From Micropterix aruncella (taxonomy: Eukaryota; Arthropoda; Insecta; Lepidoptera; Micropterigidae), in the NCBI GenBank assembly GCA_944548615.1, contig OX155967.1, positions 20,266,752 to 20,330,751 of the forward strand: a stretch of 64,000 bases of DNA, read 5' to 3'. Below are positions 36,780 through 48,256 of this stretch, piece by piece (within the stretch, counting starts at the first letter, position 1; each line of letters opens with the position of its first letter). The notes below the pieces were generated by a model that saw only the letters and a program-made list of their open reading frames with translations, had not been told where the DNA came from and made no database searches. Both the position numbers and the translations under genes were made by a program.

Positions 36780-36910
36780 AAATTGGTTGTGACACCCCAA
36801 GACTTTCCCGGCAAGTAGACCAGCCCCCCAGCGGGCTAGTCCCTCAACTCCCTAAACGAACCCCCGTCAACTCACCCTTCTCCCTCCCTCCCCCCCCCCC
36901 CCACCAACCA
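36780..36910. mobile_element. Family B end and C-rich run
   Basis: TGGTTGTGACACCCCAAGACTTTCCCGG is the terminal block of family B (compare 42290-42320 and 51870-51905; complement). A run of 13 C follows near 36890. It marks the outer limit of the gene 2 upstream duplication. Confidence 0.5.
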
Positions 36911-37179
36911 ATCCCCGCGATAGTAATTGTGTCAATTGATTATGATCGCAAATGTAGCCTTTATTTCCGTTGTATTAAAATATAATATTTCTATTAAGAC
37001 GTAGTACTTTCTTAAATACGACGGAATTTAAAAATCATTTGTGTCTCTTGTCCAACCGAAATTTCACAATGCGGTTTCGGCCCAACGACGCATCTGTGCA
37101 CTGAATTTAAGTCTCTACGTCAAACACTTTAATAGAAGTATGGCTATGACCGATTTCAAGTCTTGCCATGGTTAAATTA

Positions 37180-37340
37180 TGCCTGCATGCCGAATTTCAG
37201 CTCAGTCGGATGGAGCGTCTGGGCAGTATCATGGAGGAATACATACACACAGACACACACTCAGACTTCAATCTGAAAATAGTCTTAATCGTCTCGGGAG
37301 GTGGGGAGGAGTCAAAACGGATATTTACGGATATTTAAGT
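37180..37340. mobile_element. Family B fragment
   Basis: TGCCTGCATGCCGAATTTCAG, ACACAGACACAC and TCTTAATCGTCTCGGGAGG blocks, as at 32830-32960, 53580-53700 and 61570-61670. Confidence 0.5.
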
Positions 37341-38150
37341 CTAGTATAAGAGGAAGTGGTTCTAATTTAGCTTACAAGAATTGACTTAAACAAACTAACA
37401 AACAAAAATTGCAAGTTTAGACGTGCTTGCTTGCAATTTTGGCAAAAGCTTTTAAAAAGGAGCATACAAGTATAGCTACTTTTTTGTTTCTAAATTAGCT
37501 ACAAGTAAGTGTCGCTAAAAGTGTATCAGTAAGTGGAGATAAAAACTTAATGGCGAAAGAATTATTGAAATCAAATAAGGAACGGCTAAATGTCTTATCA
37601 TGGTCGTCCCTTTGTATGGCAGCACTCATTTCAATCATAAGTTCGCAACCCTAAATCTAAGACTTTTTTCCATTGATGAATAAAATGTATTAGGAAAAGA
37701 ATTTTTGAAAGCGGCCAACCCGTTTACGAGTTATTGTGCGCACAAGAGGTTAGTTTGTAAATATATCAAATCCCATTTATAACATAGGTATATTGTTTAT
37801 ATATGTTTTTTTATTCATTTTATTTTATTTATTTATTTTATTATTATTATTTATTAAATATATATATTATTATTTTTATAGCTTTATCTTTTTCTTTACT
37901 ATAGATTTGATTGTTTTTTTTTTTGAGAATGATATTTTAGGGCAATTTAGTTTTATGAGCATTTTACTAAAAGTTTTACTTAATTTATTGTAAATTAGAG
38001 TCCTGTCCATCCTAGAATGGGCTAGTCCCAGTTGGGTGACATAAGCAAAAGGTTAAGGTTTTTGCCATTCGGTTCCTGTAATTTTTATAAGCATAAACAA
38101 TGTTTTATAGTAATTAATTCCTTTATAGATAAATAATTAAATAAACCCTA
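37341..38150. other. Unassigned plus LINE 3' UTR
   Basis: 37340-37790 is unassigned apart from weak similarity to the 155-bp tandem repeat. 37980-38150 (+) carries AGAGTCCTGTCCATCCTAGA and GCCATTCGGTTCCTGT, shared with the LINE 3' UTRs at 44940-45115 (+) and 53040-53280 (-). Confidence 0.45.
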
Positions 38151-38569
38151 AATCTAATCATTTCTTCCCATTCATGAATAAAACCTATTGGCGAGAGATT
38201 TTTTTGAAATCAGACAAGACACGGCTAAAATTAGGACTTCCAAGGGGCCCGTTTGTATAGCACCCCTTATTTCTTATTGCAGGTACGGAACCCTAATTTG
38301 AGTTAGTTCCTTCTATTGAGGGAAAAAACTTTTTTGAAATCGAGCAACGCGTTCTTGAGTTAACGCGCGCGCAAACATTTCAAAAGGTCCGTTTCTATGG
38401 CAGATTCCATTTCCATCGTAAGCTCGCATGTCAGTGTCAGTTTGCAATCTCGAATGCTTTAAATCGCGCATCTAGGCACAGGCGTAAGCCTAGTTAGATG
38501 TGTGACGTGTCTCGGGTTGCATACAATTGGGATGAATCAACTTGTGGCTTTATTTAATTAGACAGTAAT

Positions 38570-38905
38570 TATTACACGACTGACCAACAAAAAAGAAATG
38601 TAATGTGTTCATCTATGTATATTTTCCGTTTCTTTATACCACCACAACTTCTAAACGCTTAAACCGATTTAGAAGGGAGTGAAAGTATTAGAATCGTTAT
38701 GTCATCTTGAGTGTCATAGGGTACCTTAACTGTCCAAATATCAAGTAAATAATTGTCTAGATGTTCAAATTTACAACTATCAATAAATTAAAATAAATAT
38801 ACATGTATAGCGTCAAATGAAAGGTCTGATTGAGTACATTCTGAAAATATGTATGTAAGTAAATATATAAACCACAAATATTTCATAAAAACCGTAATAA
38901 AAGTC
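38570..38905 (+). repeat. Family C repeat
   Basis: TTACACGACTGACCAAC start, TATACCACCACAACTTC, GTTATGTCATCTTGAGTGTC. Same family as 27155-27498. Confidence 0.65.
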
Positions 38906-38980
38906 ATTATAAATACAGTAGTTCACTTTATGAAATCGGAGACTATCGCGGTTATTTAACATTATAAATGAGATAAAAAA

Positions 38981-39106
38981 CGAATTTACCTCGTGAATTT
39001 TGTAGCACCCGACGTTTCGGCGACGTTGCAGCCGCCGTTGTCCAGTCAACGGCGGCTGCGACGTCGCCGAAACGTCGGGTGATACAAAATTCACGCGGTA
39101 AATTCG
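38981..39106. repeat. Near-perfect 60-bp inverted repeat
   Basis: Arms 38981-39040 and 39047-39106 pair at about 57 of 60 positions around a 6-bp loop (TCCAGT). They contain CCCGACGTTTCGGCGACGT. The pairing continues a few bases outward (AGATAAAAAA / TTTTTTATCT). It looks like a foldback-type MITE. Confidence 0.92.
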
Positions 39107-39454
39107 TTTTTTTATCTTCTTTTTCTAACAGCAGTCGTGTTTTTTATTCTTTTATATTTATTTACTTGTTTCTTTCTTATTTAACCTTGGAGAAGACATA
39201 TGAAATTAGTTAAATGATTAAATAAATAAAAAAGTACGGGATTTTAATTTGATCATCTATTCCAGTTGATACATACATTATATTGATTTAATTAACATTC
39301 TTGAATGCGAACAACGCGTTCTCCAGTTATCTTTGCTTCGCCAATTAAGCGAAAGTTTTTCATAATATTATGCAAGTATACGTTATAGAAAAAAAAAACA
39401 ATCCAAAGCAGGATAATAAACAACATTACATAGATAACAAAGTACTTAACATAA

Positions 39455-39505
39455 CGAGAGAATCGGTGGTTCCCCATTTACAAAGCGATACAAATACCTA
39501 ATTTA
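39455..39505 (+). promoter_or_regulatory. Relic of a defensin promoter
   Basis: The sequence around TGGTTCCCCATTTACAAAG and GCGATACAAATACCTAA aligns with 48115-48165 upstream of defensin gene 3 (TGATTCCCCGTTTATGATG, GCGATACGAATATCTAA). Roughly 40 of 50 bases match by eye. No intact exon follows; a nest of repeats begins at 39830. Confidence 0.5.
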
Positions 39506-40022
39506 AAGCGTTACTTTCCGTTGTTAACCCTGGAATGCAACCATGATTTTATAATTTAATTATGCTACATCGGGGTACTGTCGTACCCCAAAATAAAAAT
39601 GCCATTTACAGTGTCAACGATAATTTTATAGAAAAAGTAAAAAAACATATATTTATAGCTATGTTTAGGCTAAAATAATATAATATAATTAACATTTAAA
39701 AGTATTATTTTGAGCAAGAAGTTTTTTGGTGCTCCAAACAAATAAAGTTTTTGAATAGGACACACCTGACCCTGGATTTTCGGTCACGTGACCTTTGGGC
39801 AGAATATGCATCTACCTGCAGTGGATGGTGGGAGCTAATGGGCCGAGTGCAATTAATTGATCCATTATGCCCCATTGTGTGTAGGGTCGGCCCAATTCAT
39901 GGGTCAGCGCCCATCCGGTAGGTATCGTGCTTGTAGAAGCACGAGCCCGGGTAGGACTCTGTGCCCGGTGAGTCAGTTTTCACTGCGAATTATTCTTCGG
40001 ACGCTTCTGAACGGTTTGCGCA

Positions 40023-40698
40023 CAACTAGGGTTGTCGACTACAGCGGGCGAGCCCGTCACCTCAGGAAGTTTTAACGATTAGTCGTTCTATCTCCCTGGA
40101 GTGAGCGCAGAAGACTTGGACAAAACAGTCCACCATCTAGCTCCGCCACAAACCCGTAAGAGGTCAACGGCTTTACCACGAGATAACCAGGAGTGTTACC
40201 CGGCGGGCTTACACTCACGCCCTTACTTCCAATTGTGACCAGATTACTCCAGTCTCTCGATTGATTACGAGTTCGAGGTCGCTTGCGCGGTCCTCTCCTT
40301 TACGAAGCGGTGAAACGGTGTTTACCGAATCTATCGCGGACCACAGCGTCCTTTGCTCGGCTGTTCACCCAGGATCGGGTAGCCGATGGTCGTTTCAAGA
40401 GCAGTCGCCATAAGGTCCGCAACCACCCCCGCTCTATAGGAAACAGTACTGCTTCCAGACTCCCCCGACTGTTAGTCAGAGTGCACAGTCGATTGGCTTA
40501 CGCCGCACGGTGCGCAGACCGTCCAGGAGCGCCAGAACGTTGATTCCCAGGGGAAACTAACCATAAGGCCAGAGTCCTACCCATGCTCGCACTTCATGCG
40601 TGGAGGAGGTCGGATAGGTGTTGACCCGTGAGTGTGAACAACCCTGAACAGAATGGGTCTTCGTGGCCAACTCAGCAAGGGCCCATTAACTCCCAAAT
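40023..40698 (-). mobile_element. Family A element inserted in another family A copy, 10-bp TSD
   Basis: Complete 676-bp minus-strand copy. Flanked by GTTTGCGCAC at 40013-40022 and 40699-40708. Both lie inside a plus-strand copy of the same family whose sequence resumes exactly after the second repeat. The sense 3' end is ...GACAACCCTAGTT, the sense 5' end ATTTGGGAGTTAATGGGCCC. This is the clearest evidence of the family's boundaries. Confidence 0.9.
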
Positions 40699-41098
40699 GT
40701 TTGCGCACAGTGCGGCGTTAGCCAATCGACTGTTCACTTTGACAGATAACCGCAGGTATCTGGAAACGGCTTTGTTTCCTATATCGCGGGAGTGGCTGAT
40801 TACCTAATGATAGCCGCTCTTGAAACGACCGATCGGCTACCCGATTCCACGTGAACAGTCAGGCGAAGGATGCCTCGGTCCGCGATGATTCGAACGAATC
40901 GCCGCTTACATTAAAGAGAGGACTGCGCAAGCGACCTCGAACCTGTGACCAGTGCGAAGGCCGGAGTAATCTAACCATAAATAGTAGCCAGAGTGGGTAG
41001 TTACCTGCTGAGTTATAAACTCGGTGCAGCGCTGATTAGAGTTGGATTCTGACTGGCCAGTTTGCGGAGGTAGATACTGGATTGTCCACGTCTCTAAG

Positions 41099-41299
41099 AC
41101 GGGTGTTACACGTTCAATCTGGCATCAAATCAGTCCGTGACGTTGGCCAGACTGACGGGAAACTGATCGTTTATTGCATTGACTGATGGACTGAGCTATT
41201 GGATTTTTAAACATTTTGATAATTTCTATCAGCCTATCAGTCAGTTCATGATCAAGGTCGAGGACTGAACTGATACCAGATTGAACGTGTAATACCCGT
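41099..41299. mobile_element. 201-bp MITE with 28-bp inverted ends
   Basis: Ends 41099-41126 and 41272-41299 are complementary at all but two positions (ACGGGTGTTACACGTTC / GAACGTGTAATACCCGT). Flanked by CTAAG at 41094-41098 and 41300-41304, a likely 5-bp target duplication. It has no coding capacity. Superfamily not assigned. Confidence 0.82.
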
Positions 41300-41751
41300 C
41301 TAAGTCACTACGCTCATACGTGGCTGAAAGAACGATCATACATCTTTATACTAGCCTGGGTTGACGGATTCGCCCGTTGTAGACGACACGTCCCAAATGC
41401 AGCGAATGGTTTCCTCTCTGGTCTTTCCTCTGACATAAGTACGAATAAGAAGTTGCAAATTTGGTACATTTAGTTAGACGGTTCATCATATTTGGCCCTT
41501 ACAATTCCAAAGCCAGATCTTTCCAGCATCATCTACTGTGGCTTAATATTTCTTTATCTGGCACAACGCTGCCTCTTAAAAGTATCATTTAATTAATTCT
41601 AAAGATGGCTACAATTTTAATGTAAAATGCGATACAGATGAGAGTACTGATAAAAACAAAAATACTGTTGTGCGCCCGTACCCCAGGTATCCTTCTACGG
41701 TTTAGAACATTGATGTAAAATTAGCATATTTTAAAAACATTCATCATTTTT

Positions 41752-42304
41752 ACTTTCCTGACGACCTATCGGAAAGGAAAGTATTGTGATCGCGCTAAAA
41801 AAAAATTTTGAGATGAAGATGGGAATATATATTTTGAGACTCCCTGAGACGATTGAGACTATTTCCAGACCGATCTCTGTCTGTATGTATGTCTGTATGT
41901 CTGTATGTCTGTATGTCTGTATGTCTGTATGTCTGTATGTATGTATTCTTCCACGATAGCGCCCAGACGCTTAATCGGATTGAGCTGAAATTTGGTATAT
42001 AAGCTTCTGTTAACCGTCGGAGGAACCCATTAGTTTTTGGAGTCCCTACGCCCTACGGTTGTGGTACCTCCCATACAAATTTGGGGTTCCCGGCGAAAAA
42101 ATTGTTTCCGGGATAGCGCCCAGACGCTTAATCTGTCTAAGTTAAAATTTTGGCATAGAAGCTTGTGTTAACCATCGGAAGAACCTATTAGTTTTTGGGG
42201 TACTTACGACCAACGTTTGGGGTACCTGCCATACAAATTTGGGGTACTAGAGTAAAAAATGTCGCTGTTTTTTCGCACCTCCCCGGATACTAGTCAGGAA
42301 AGTC
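41752..42304. mobile_element. Family B element, near full length
   Basis: Bounded by complementary ends ACTTTCCTGAC (41752-41762) and GTCAGGAAAGT (42294-42304). The interior has CTGTATGT tandem units (41881-41945) and two CGGGATAGCGCCCAGACGC-type direct repeats with the text between them (41955 and 42110). Non-coding. Confidence 0.65.
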
Positions 42305-42375
42305 TTGGGGTGACATAACCGATTTTTTTTATTTATGACAAGTAATAAGGAAAAAGAACGCAAAATAAAGAATCA

Positions 42376-42412
42376 TTTGCTTCGCTGTAGCCAGTGGCCT
42401 GCCTGGAAGCAT
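42376..42412 (+). pseudogene. Defensin exon 1 remnant
   Basis: TTTGCTTCGCTGTAGCCAG, then TGGCCTGCCTGGAAGCATTT, matches the signal-peptide part of defensin exon 1 (TTTGCTTCGCTGTAGCAG... GCCTGGAAGTCACTT). There is one inserted C and two small gaps, so it is frameshifted. No ATG or propeptide remains. A shorter match, CTGGAAGTCACTTC, lies at 43749-43762. No corresponding exon 2 was found nearby. Confidence 0.6.
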
Positions 42413-42600
42413 TTATATAATAGTAAGAGATTGCTCAACTCCATGGTACGTTTTGGCAATCCTTCTGCCCCGGCGACATGTAGATGGCGCTGATAGCATT
42501 GACTACGAAATTATTAACAATTTATTTGACTATCTGCAATGAATGTTTTTTTTTATAAAGGACTGATTGTTAATATATGGAACTTTTGAATTTTAAATAA

Positions 42601-42800
42601 ACGGTTTACGGGGTGCCGGCGGGGGCTGAAGCCCGGAGAATCCCTCATAAGGCTAAGGTCTCCGTTCGCTCACCCCTCACGCGCTACCCTTCCGGCACGC
42701 GTGAGGTTGTCGTTGCATGACATCCTGGGCAGATAAAACGACCCACGTCGTTAGAACTGCCCGGGTGGTGGGCGGGGTTTTCAACCCTCGCCTGTCGCCG
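42601..42800. other. GC-rich patch, unclassified
   Basis: Contains GGGGTGCCGGCGGGGGCTG and CACGCG...CGCGTG inverted bits. Unlike its AT-rich surroundings, so probably part of a mobile element I cannot name. Confidence 0.35.
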
Positions 42801-42814
42801 CGTAAATATTGAAT

Positions 42815-43270
42815 ATGGAACTAATGGGCCCTGTTGCAGTTTGGCCACTAAGACCCATGTGTTCAGGGTCGGTCAAACTCACGGATCAACACCCATCCGG
42901 TGGCCTCCACGTAGAAGTACGAACCAGGTTGGTAGGTGTGGGTGGGTGGTTTTACATTCGGTAGACAGCGTATCACCGCTACGTAATAGAGAGGACCGCG
43001 CAAGTGACCTCGATCCTGTAACCAGTCAAGAGGCAGGAGGTATCCTGAAAGTTAATTCTAGACGGTGGTCAGGGGGCGAGGCGGCCTGCTGGGTACCTTT
43101 CCCGGTGCCTCGCCGTAAGGCGTTGGCCTCTGACGGGCAGGTGGTGTAACTAGACAGTGGATTGTTTTCCGTCCCAAGTCTTCTACGCTCACCTCACGGG
43201 AGACAGAACGATCTAATATTGTTAAAACTTCCTGAGGTGACGGGCCGGTTCGACCGTTATAGTTGACGGC
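42815..43270 (+). repeat. Family A, subfamily with internal deletion
   Basis: 5' block 42815-42960, then a jump to ATTCGGTAGACAGCGTATC and on to the 3' end (CTTCCTGAGGTGACGGG, TATAGTTGAC). Shares the GGTATCCTGAAAGTTAATTC segment with the copy at 268-930. Confidence 0.7.
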
Positions 43271-43279
43271 TTTATTTGA

Positions 43280-44160
43280 TTGATAATTTAAACCCAATAA
43301 TTTAACTAATGATAACAATAATAAAATTCAATTATAAGTGTTACCTATCGCACTTTTTATATAAGCTGAATAAATCTTGGAAATAATACGAAGAAATAGA
43401 ATGCCTTGTATTAATTTATCTAAATATTATAGTGCGTAATTATTACGTAAGTACCTGTATACTAAAACTAAAAACTGTAATTTTGGTGTAAATAATATTA
43501 TAATAAAAATAGTCATGAAATTTGTTTCTTATTACATTATTATTCTATTTCGGGATATTACTTATACCGTATAGGCGTGTTTAGAGCGAAATATAAATAT
43601 ACCACGAACGCCGCCATATAGAACATAAGAGAATATTAATGAATTTTTGGAGCTAATAGTGCCATCTACGTGTTGCGTTTCGTAGTGAAATGCTAGCTTA
43701 CAAATCCCAGTACGGCACTGAACAGTCTAATACGATATATTATCGATGCTGGAAGTCACTTCCTGTTAAGAGGCCCTGGCGGCCGTGGCGGCCAAAAGCT
43801 ATATGAAGCATAATTTTGTGGCCTGGTTGTGAGAACACGAAAAAGAATTTTAAAACAATTATGCCGGATACAATTATGTATTTTAATACAATTATGCGAT
43901 AGATTATATAGGTAGTGTATTAGATTGCTCACCCCTGTAAGACATTTTCGCAACCATTTTGACGTCGTAATGCAGGTGGCGCCGATATCATTGACGTGGA
44001 AAGTAAACGCAATTTATTTTGCCATCTATAAATAACATCGATACGGATATTTTTTTCTAAAGGATCGATTGCTTACAACCAGCCTATAATTTAACCAGCG
44101 ATAACAATAATAACATTAAATTATTAGTGTCACCTATCGCATTTTTATATAGGATAGAAT
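43280..44160. repeat. Diverged segmental repeats
   Basis: 43290-43360 (TAATGATAACAATAATAAAAT, GTGTTACCTATCGCACTTTT) is repeated at 44093-44155. 43970-44060 (GTGGCGCCGATATCATTGAC) resembles 42485-42560 (GATGGCGCTGATAGCATTGAC). 43660-43690 is the complement of 56021-56050 in defensin gene 4's intron (CTACGAAACGCAACGTGTAG). No gene. Confidence 0.5.
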
Positions 44161-44341
44161 ATGATCAAGGAATTTTGTACAGCATCAGCGAGAGTGGATC
44201 TAAAGATGAACCTTCTGAAAACAAAGATCCTGTGCCCAGACCATGTCCAGATCACCGCTGAGAGTCAGACACTCAAAGTCGTCGACCAGTACATTTATCT
44301 TGCCCACAAACTCACATTGGGCAAAGACAACCAATGGTAAC
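44161..44341 (+). pseudogene. RTE-clade RT fragment
   Basis: Encodes ASARVDLKMNLLKTKIL, then ITAESQTLKVVDQYIYLAHK and LTLGKDNQW before a stop. This is the block following the YADD motif in RTE elements (GLKMNxxKTK ... VEEYVYLGQ). Only ~60 codons remain. Confidence 0.72.
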
Positions 44342-44459
44342 ATATCAAGTAGGTAGTGATTTAGTATTGCGTCTGTCTAGAGTTAGACTACTATAATTTG
44401 AACTTCATACAATAATAGATATAGTTTATTGATACAGTTATTACATACAGGAAATAAAA

Positions 44460-45115
44460 ATGAACTTGACATTTAGGGAATTCAAAAATAAACTAAAGAA
44501 ATGGTTATCGAATCATGACAGACTAACCATACATCAAATGTTAGAAATAATAGTATAATAAAACTTAGGTGCACTAATTATTAACATATTTTTAAACATA
44601 TATGTTAAGTATATTTTAACATTGAACTAACTACCAAAAATTATTTGACTTTGACAATGAAGTATACTTTTTAGACTAGGTAATTTTATATTAATAAATA
44701 TTAATGACTGTTTCTTCCTTTTCTCACATATAACTTTATTTATTTTATTTAATCGAATTTTATATGATATTTATTGCAGATTAAATAATGGAATTGCATT
44801 TTATTTATTATATTATCTTTTATTATTTTTTTATTATTATTATTTTTTTATTTTATTCTGAAGACCACATTTTAGGGTAATTTAGTGTCATTAGCTTTTT
44901 ACTAAAACTTGTATATTTGTAAGCAACCAAGCAATCAAGCAATCTTGATTGTAATATTGGAGTCCTGTCCACCCTAGAACGGGCTAGTCCCAGTTGGGTG
45001 ACAGAAACAAATAAGCAAAAGGTTAAGGGTTTGCCATTCGGTTCCTGTTATTTTTATAAGCTAATCAATGTTTCATAGTAATTAATTCTTAAATAAATAA
45101 ATAAATAAATACAGT
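44460..45115 (+). mobile_element. LINE C-terminus, 3' UTR and AAATA tail
   Basis: Starts with NLTFREFKNKLKKWLSNH near 44463 and a stop. Continues through the 3' UTR shared with 37980-38150 (GAGTCCTGTCCACCCTAGAA, GCCATTCGGTTCCTGTTAT) and ends in an AAATA repeat, 45090-45113. Confidence 0.65.
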
Positions 45116-45459
45116 TAAAATAAATAATATTCTGCCATTGAAATCATCCCTGTCTGTGAATAAAATACACTGTAATGGATCATTTCAAACTATTTTTAAG
45201 AATTATTTGGAAGAAGACTTTTAATAAAATATATATTGTATCATAATATCATCATTATTCAAAGAAAGAATCAAATTTTATTTTTGCAATTTTTGAAGGT
45301 AAATATTTTTTTGTTTTAATAATTGAAGAACCAATCGGATGAATATTTTCGAAATTAGTAACATTTTCAGTTTAGATTAAAAGTCAATGTATTGCGTGTA
45401 TAGCTTTCGATTGTTAGAAATTATGTAATAAACATATAAATCATGATAAAAGTTTTTAA

Positions 45460-46110
45460 AATTTCGTATTTGCTATGAACATCCGTAGCATCAACAAAAA
45501 TATATCAGGATTTATGATATTATTGCCACAATTTCATAATAATCTAGACTTTATTATTCTATTTGAATGCTGGCTTAATGGATTTTATAATCCGGGGCCA
45601 CTAAAAGCTTATGACTGCCACAACACTAAGCTAGTAAAGCTACAAAATGACGGGGGGGTTATAGTAAATCCGAACTGCGTGCAATGATAATTGGAAGGAT
45701 GCAAATTGCCTTATAGCTCTGTATATAATAATATCTCCAAATAAACATGATAGTATGCTTTGCTTCGAGTCACGGTTGTATGTCTCGGCGACCCAAGCAA
45801 AATCAAGTATTCTTTAGCTAATAGGCAATGTAAACACAAATACCCTGGACGAAAGAAGCAACAGAACTTGCGAATATTTAAAACGCTTAAGCTAACTATT
45901 ATTAAAGAATAAATAACAAAGCTAACGGATATAATAACAAAACGCGGAAAATTATCAAACACATAGCTTTTCGAAAGAAATAACCCCAAAAGTAAAATTC
46001 TCGCTCAACCCTACCGATGCACATGAAATATCGAAAACTATCATGAAACTTAGGACAAATTGTGCACCTGGTTGACCTTGTTAGGGTTGCTGCAGGTCAA
46101 TTTCGCCGCT
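45460..46110 (+). pseudogene. CR1/Jockey-like LINE endonuclease N-terminus
   Basis: 45475-45687 encodes MNIRSINKNISGFMILLPQF, then LDFIILFECWLN and PLKAYDCHNT. This is the N-terminal LNIRSI... TE-WLN motif of CR1/Jockey-type endonucleases. The catalytic Glu of ECWL is preserved but the frame stops soon after. Degenerate continuation to about 46110. Confidence 0.72.
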
Positions 46111-46178
46111 CGTACACTGTACATCATTAATTTAAGATTTAGCTAAGGTGTGGTTCCGTACTGGCCTAAAATGGCATA

Positions 46179-46681
<503 letters not shown>

Positions 46682-46825
46682 GGATGTGCACGACTTTCGA
46701 CTGTGCAATGTAAGTTTAAAGTTCCTTTTGCAGTCGAGTAACGATCACTATTCGTCCATATATCTCAAAAATTAAGCTAATCCTTTTGCAACACAAAATG
46801 CATCCAATTAAAAACTAATTACAGC

Positions 46826-47482
46826 TTAAATCAAGCAAGTTTTATTTTCCTTGCCTTTTATTTTAGCAAAAGTGGAAATGATTTCCTTTAAATCTATTGT
46901 TTGAGCTATTTCTTGTTCTATAGATAAAGTCGACAACCCCACAATTCTTTCTTGAGACATTGTGGAGCGAAGATACGTTTTAATTAGTTTTAATTTAGAA
47001 AAACTGCGCTCACCACTGGCCACAGACACGGGAAGTGTCAGCAACACCCTTGTTGCAGTTACTAAATTAGGTAACATATCTAGTAACCCATTTTCACAAA
47101 TATAATTTAAAAGTTCTTTTGGCGCAGTGTTATTTGGTACTCTTCTTGCAATAGCTTGTAATTCGCTGCATAACTCAGTTGCATCAACATCCTTAGAGTC
47201 TCCATGACTAAGAGATTCTTCCAACTTTACAGTGTTCCAGAACATCTTTGGAAGTTTTATTCTGCATCTCATGAGCGTTATAGAGAAATCAAAAAACATG
47301 ATTAATGTTATTTATCTGATTAAACCTCTCATCGATTGAATTTATTGCTGTAACCAGCACGGCAAAATAAAATTTTATTTTGAACTGGTCTTTCCCATCA
47401 CTTAAGGGCTCATCTTCCGCTTCATAACTGAACTGTCTTTTCTTTTTTCTTAAGCGGACTGGCTTCGATGCTGATGCGATTG
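46826..47482 (-). pseudogene. hAT-superfamily transposase C-terminus (ZMYM1-like)
   Basis: The minus strand from 47482 reads SIASASKPVRLRKKKRQFSY, EAEDEPLSDGKDQFKIKFYF and INSIDERFNQINNINHVF. A frameshift near 47297 leads into a 157-codon open stretch ending at 46826. The latter holds the hAT dimerisation signature, LPVSVASGERSFSKLKLIKT, then YLRSTMSQERIVGLSTLSIE. The catalytic front half is missing and the frame is broken, so it is inactive. Similar sequences are often annotated in animals as zinc finger MYM-type protein 1-like. Confidence 0.82.
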
Positions 47483-48100
47483 ATAAGAAAAATGGATTCT
47501 GACAAATATTTTAAATATTAATTGAATTTAATCTTAGCTGTGATCTACAAATAGAATCCCTTACGAAGAGGACTAGAAAATTAGTACATATATGTCTTCT
47601 GTTAGCTGTGAAATGTGCTATCAAAGACAAAGTTGAAAATGGTTTACGTAGCATTATGCCAGGGTTTATAGCTTCACGGGTTAATTGATTGGGGTGCCTG
47701 TACTAAGTCGGCTCTTAGTGTCTTTCTACTTTTTCAATAATTTGTATTTTGATTTGTTAAAAATATTCGAAAGGTGTCAAAAATCCAAATAAACAAAATC
47801 AAGCAGTCACGATAAAAATTTTGAACAAATTGCATAAATAGTATTCAAATCAATAAGCAATTATTATTGAAAAAATCTAACAATATTTGGTTCCTAAAAT
47901 CCTTTGTTTAATAAGATACATATTCGTAAATCCTAGATGAATTTCTAGCAATTCTGCGATCATTTGGATTATAGTCGGCTCGAGACTATCTATATACTTT
48001 TATTATTTTTGGTTATCATTTATCCCTACAGGAAATATGTTATCAGAGCGTTAGAATTTCATGCATAATAACCTAAAAAAAACATATTTTATACCGATGG
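47483..48100. other. Unassigned
   Basis: AT-rich upstream region of defensin gene 3. No gene recognised. Confidence 0.4.
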
Positions 48101-48128
48101 TACAATCTCAAACTAAACAAGAGAATTA

Positions 48129-48138
48129 GTGATTCCCC
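48129..48138 (-). promoter_or_regulatory. kappaB-like site of defensin gene 3
   Basis: GTGATTCCCC (GGGGAATCAC on the minus strand), 118 bp before the ATG. The rest of this promoter differs from genes 1 and 2, so retention of this motif is more meaningful here. Confidence 0.55.
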
Positions 48139-48189
48139 GTTTATGATGCGATACGAATATCTAAATCCAAGAGTATTTTCAGGTCCCAT

Positions 48190-48199
48190 GATATATAAC
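48190..48199 (+). promoter_or_regulatory. Possible TATA box of defensin gene 3
   Basis: GATATATAAC about 60 bp before the ATG. A weaker match than TATAAATA in genes 1 and 2. Confidence 0.4.
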
Positions 48200-48256
48200 T
48201 AGCGTATTTTTAAAGTAATTCATCATTTCTTTTTGAGACAACGCCAAAAGAGAACA

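Larger units (their letters stand above)
39830..41392 (+). repeat. Family A copy split by two insertions
   Basis: Plus-strand copy in three segments, 39830-40022, 40709-41098 and 41305-41392. It is interrupted by a younger family A element in the opposite orientation (40023-40698) and by a 201-bp MITE (41099-41299). Ends near CCGTTGTAGACGACACG. Confidence 0.75.
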
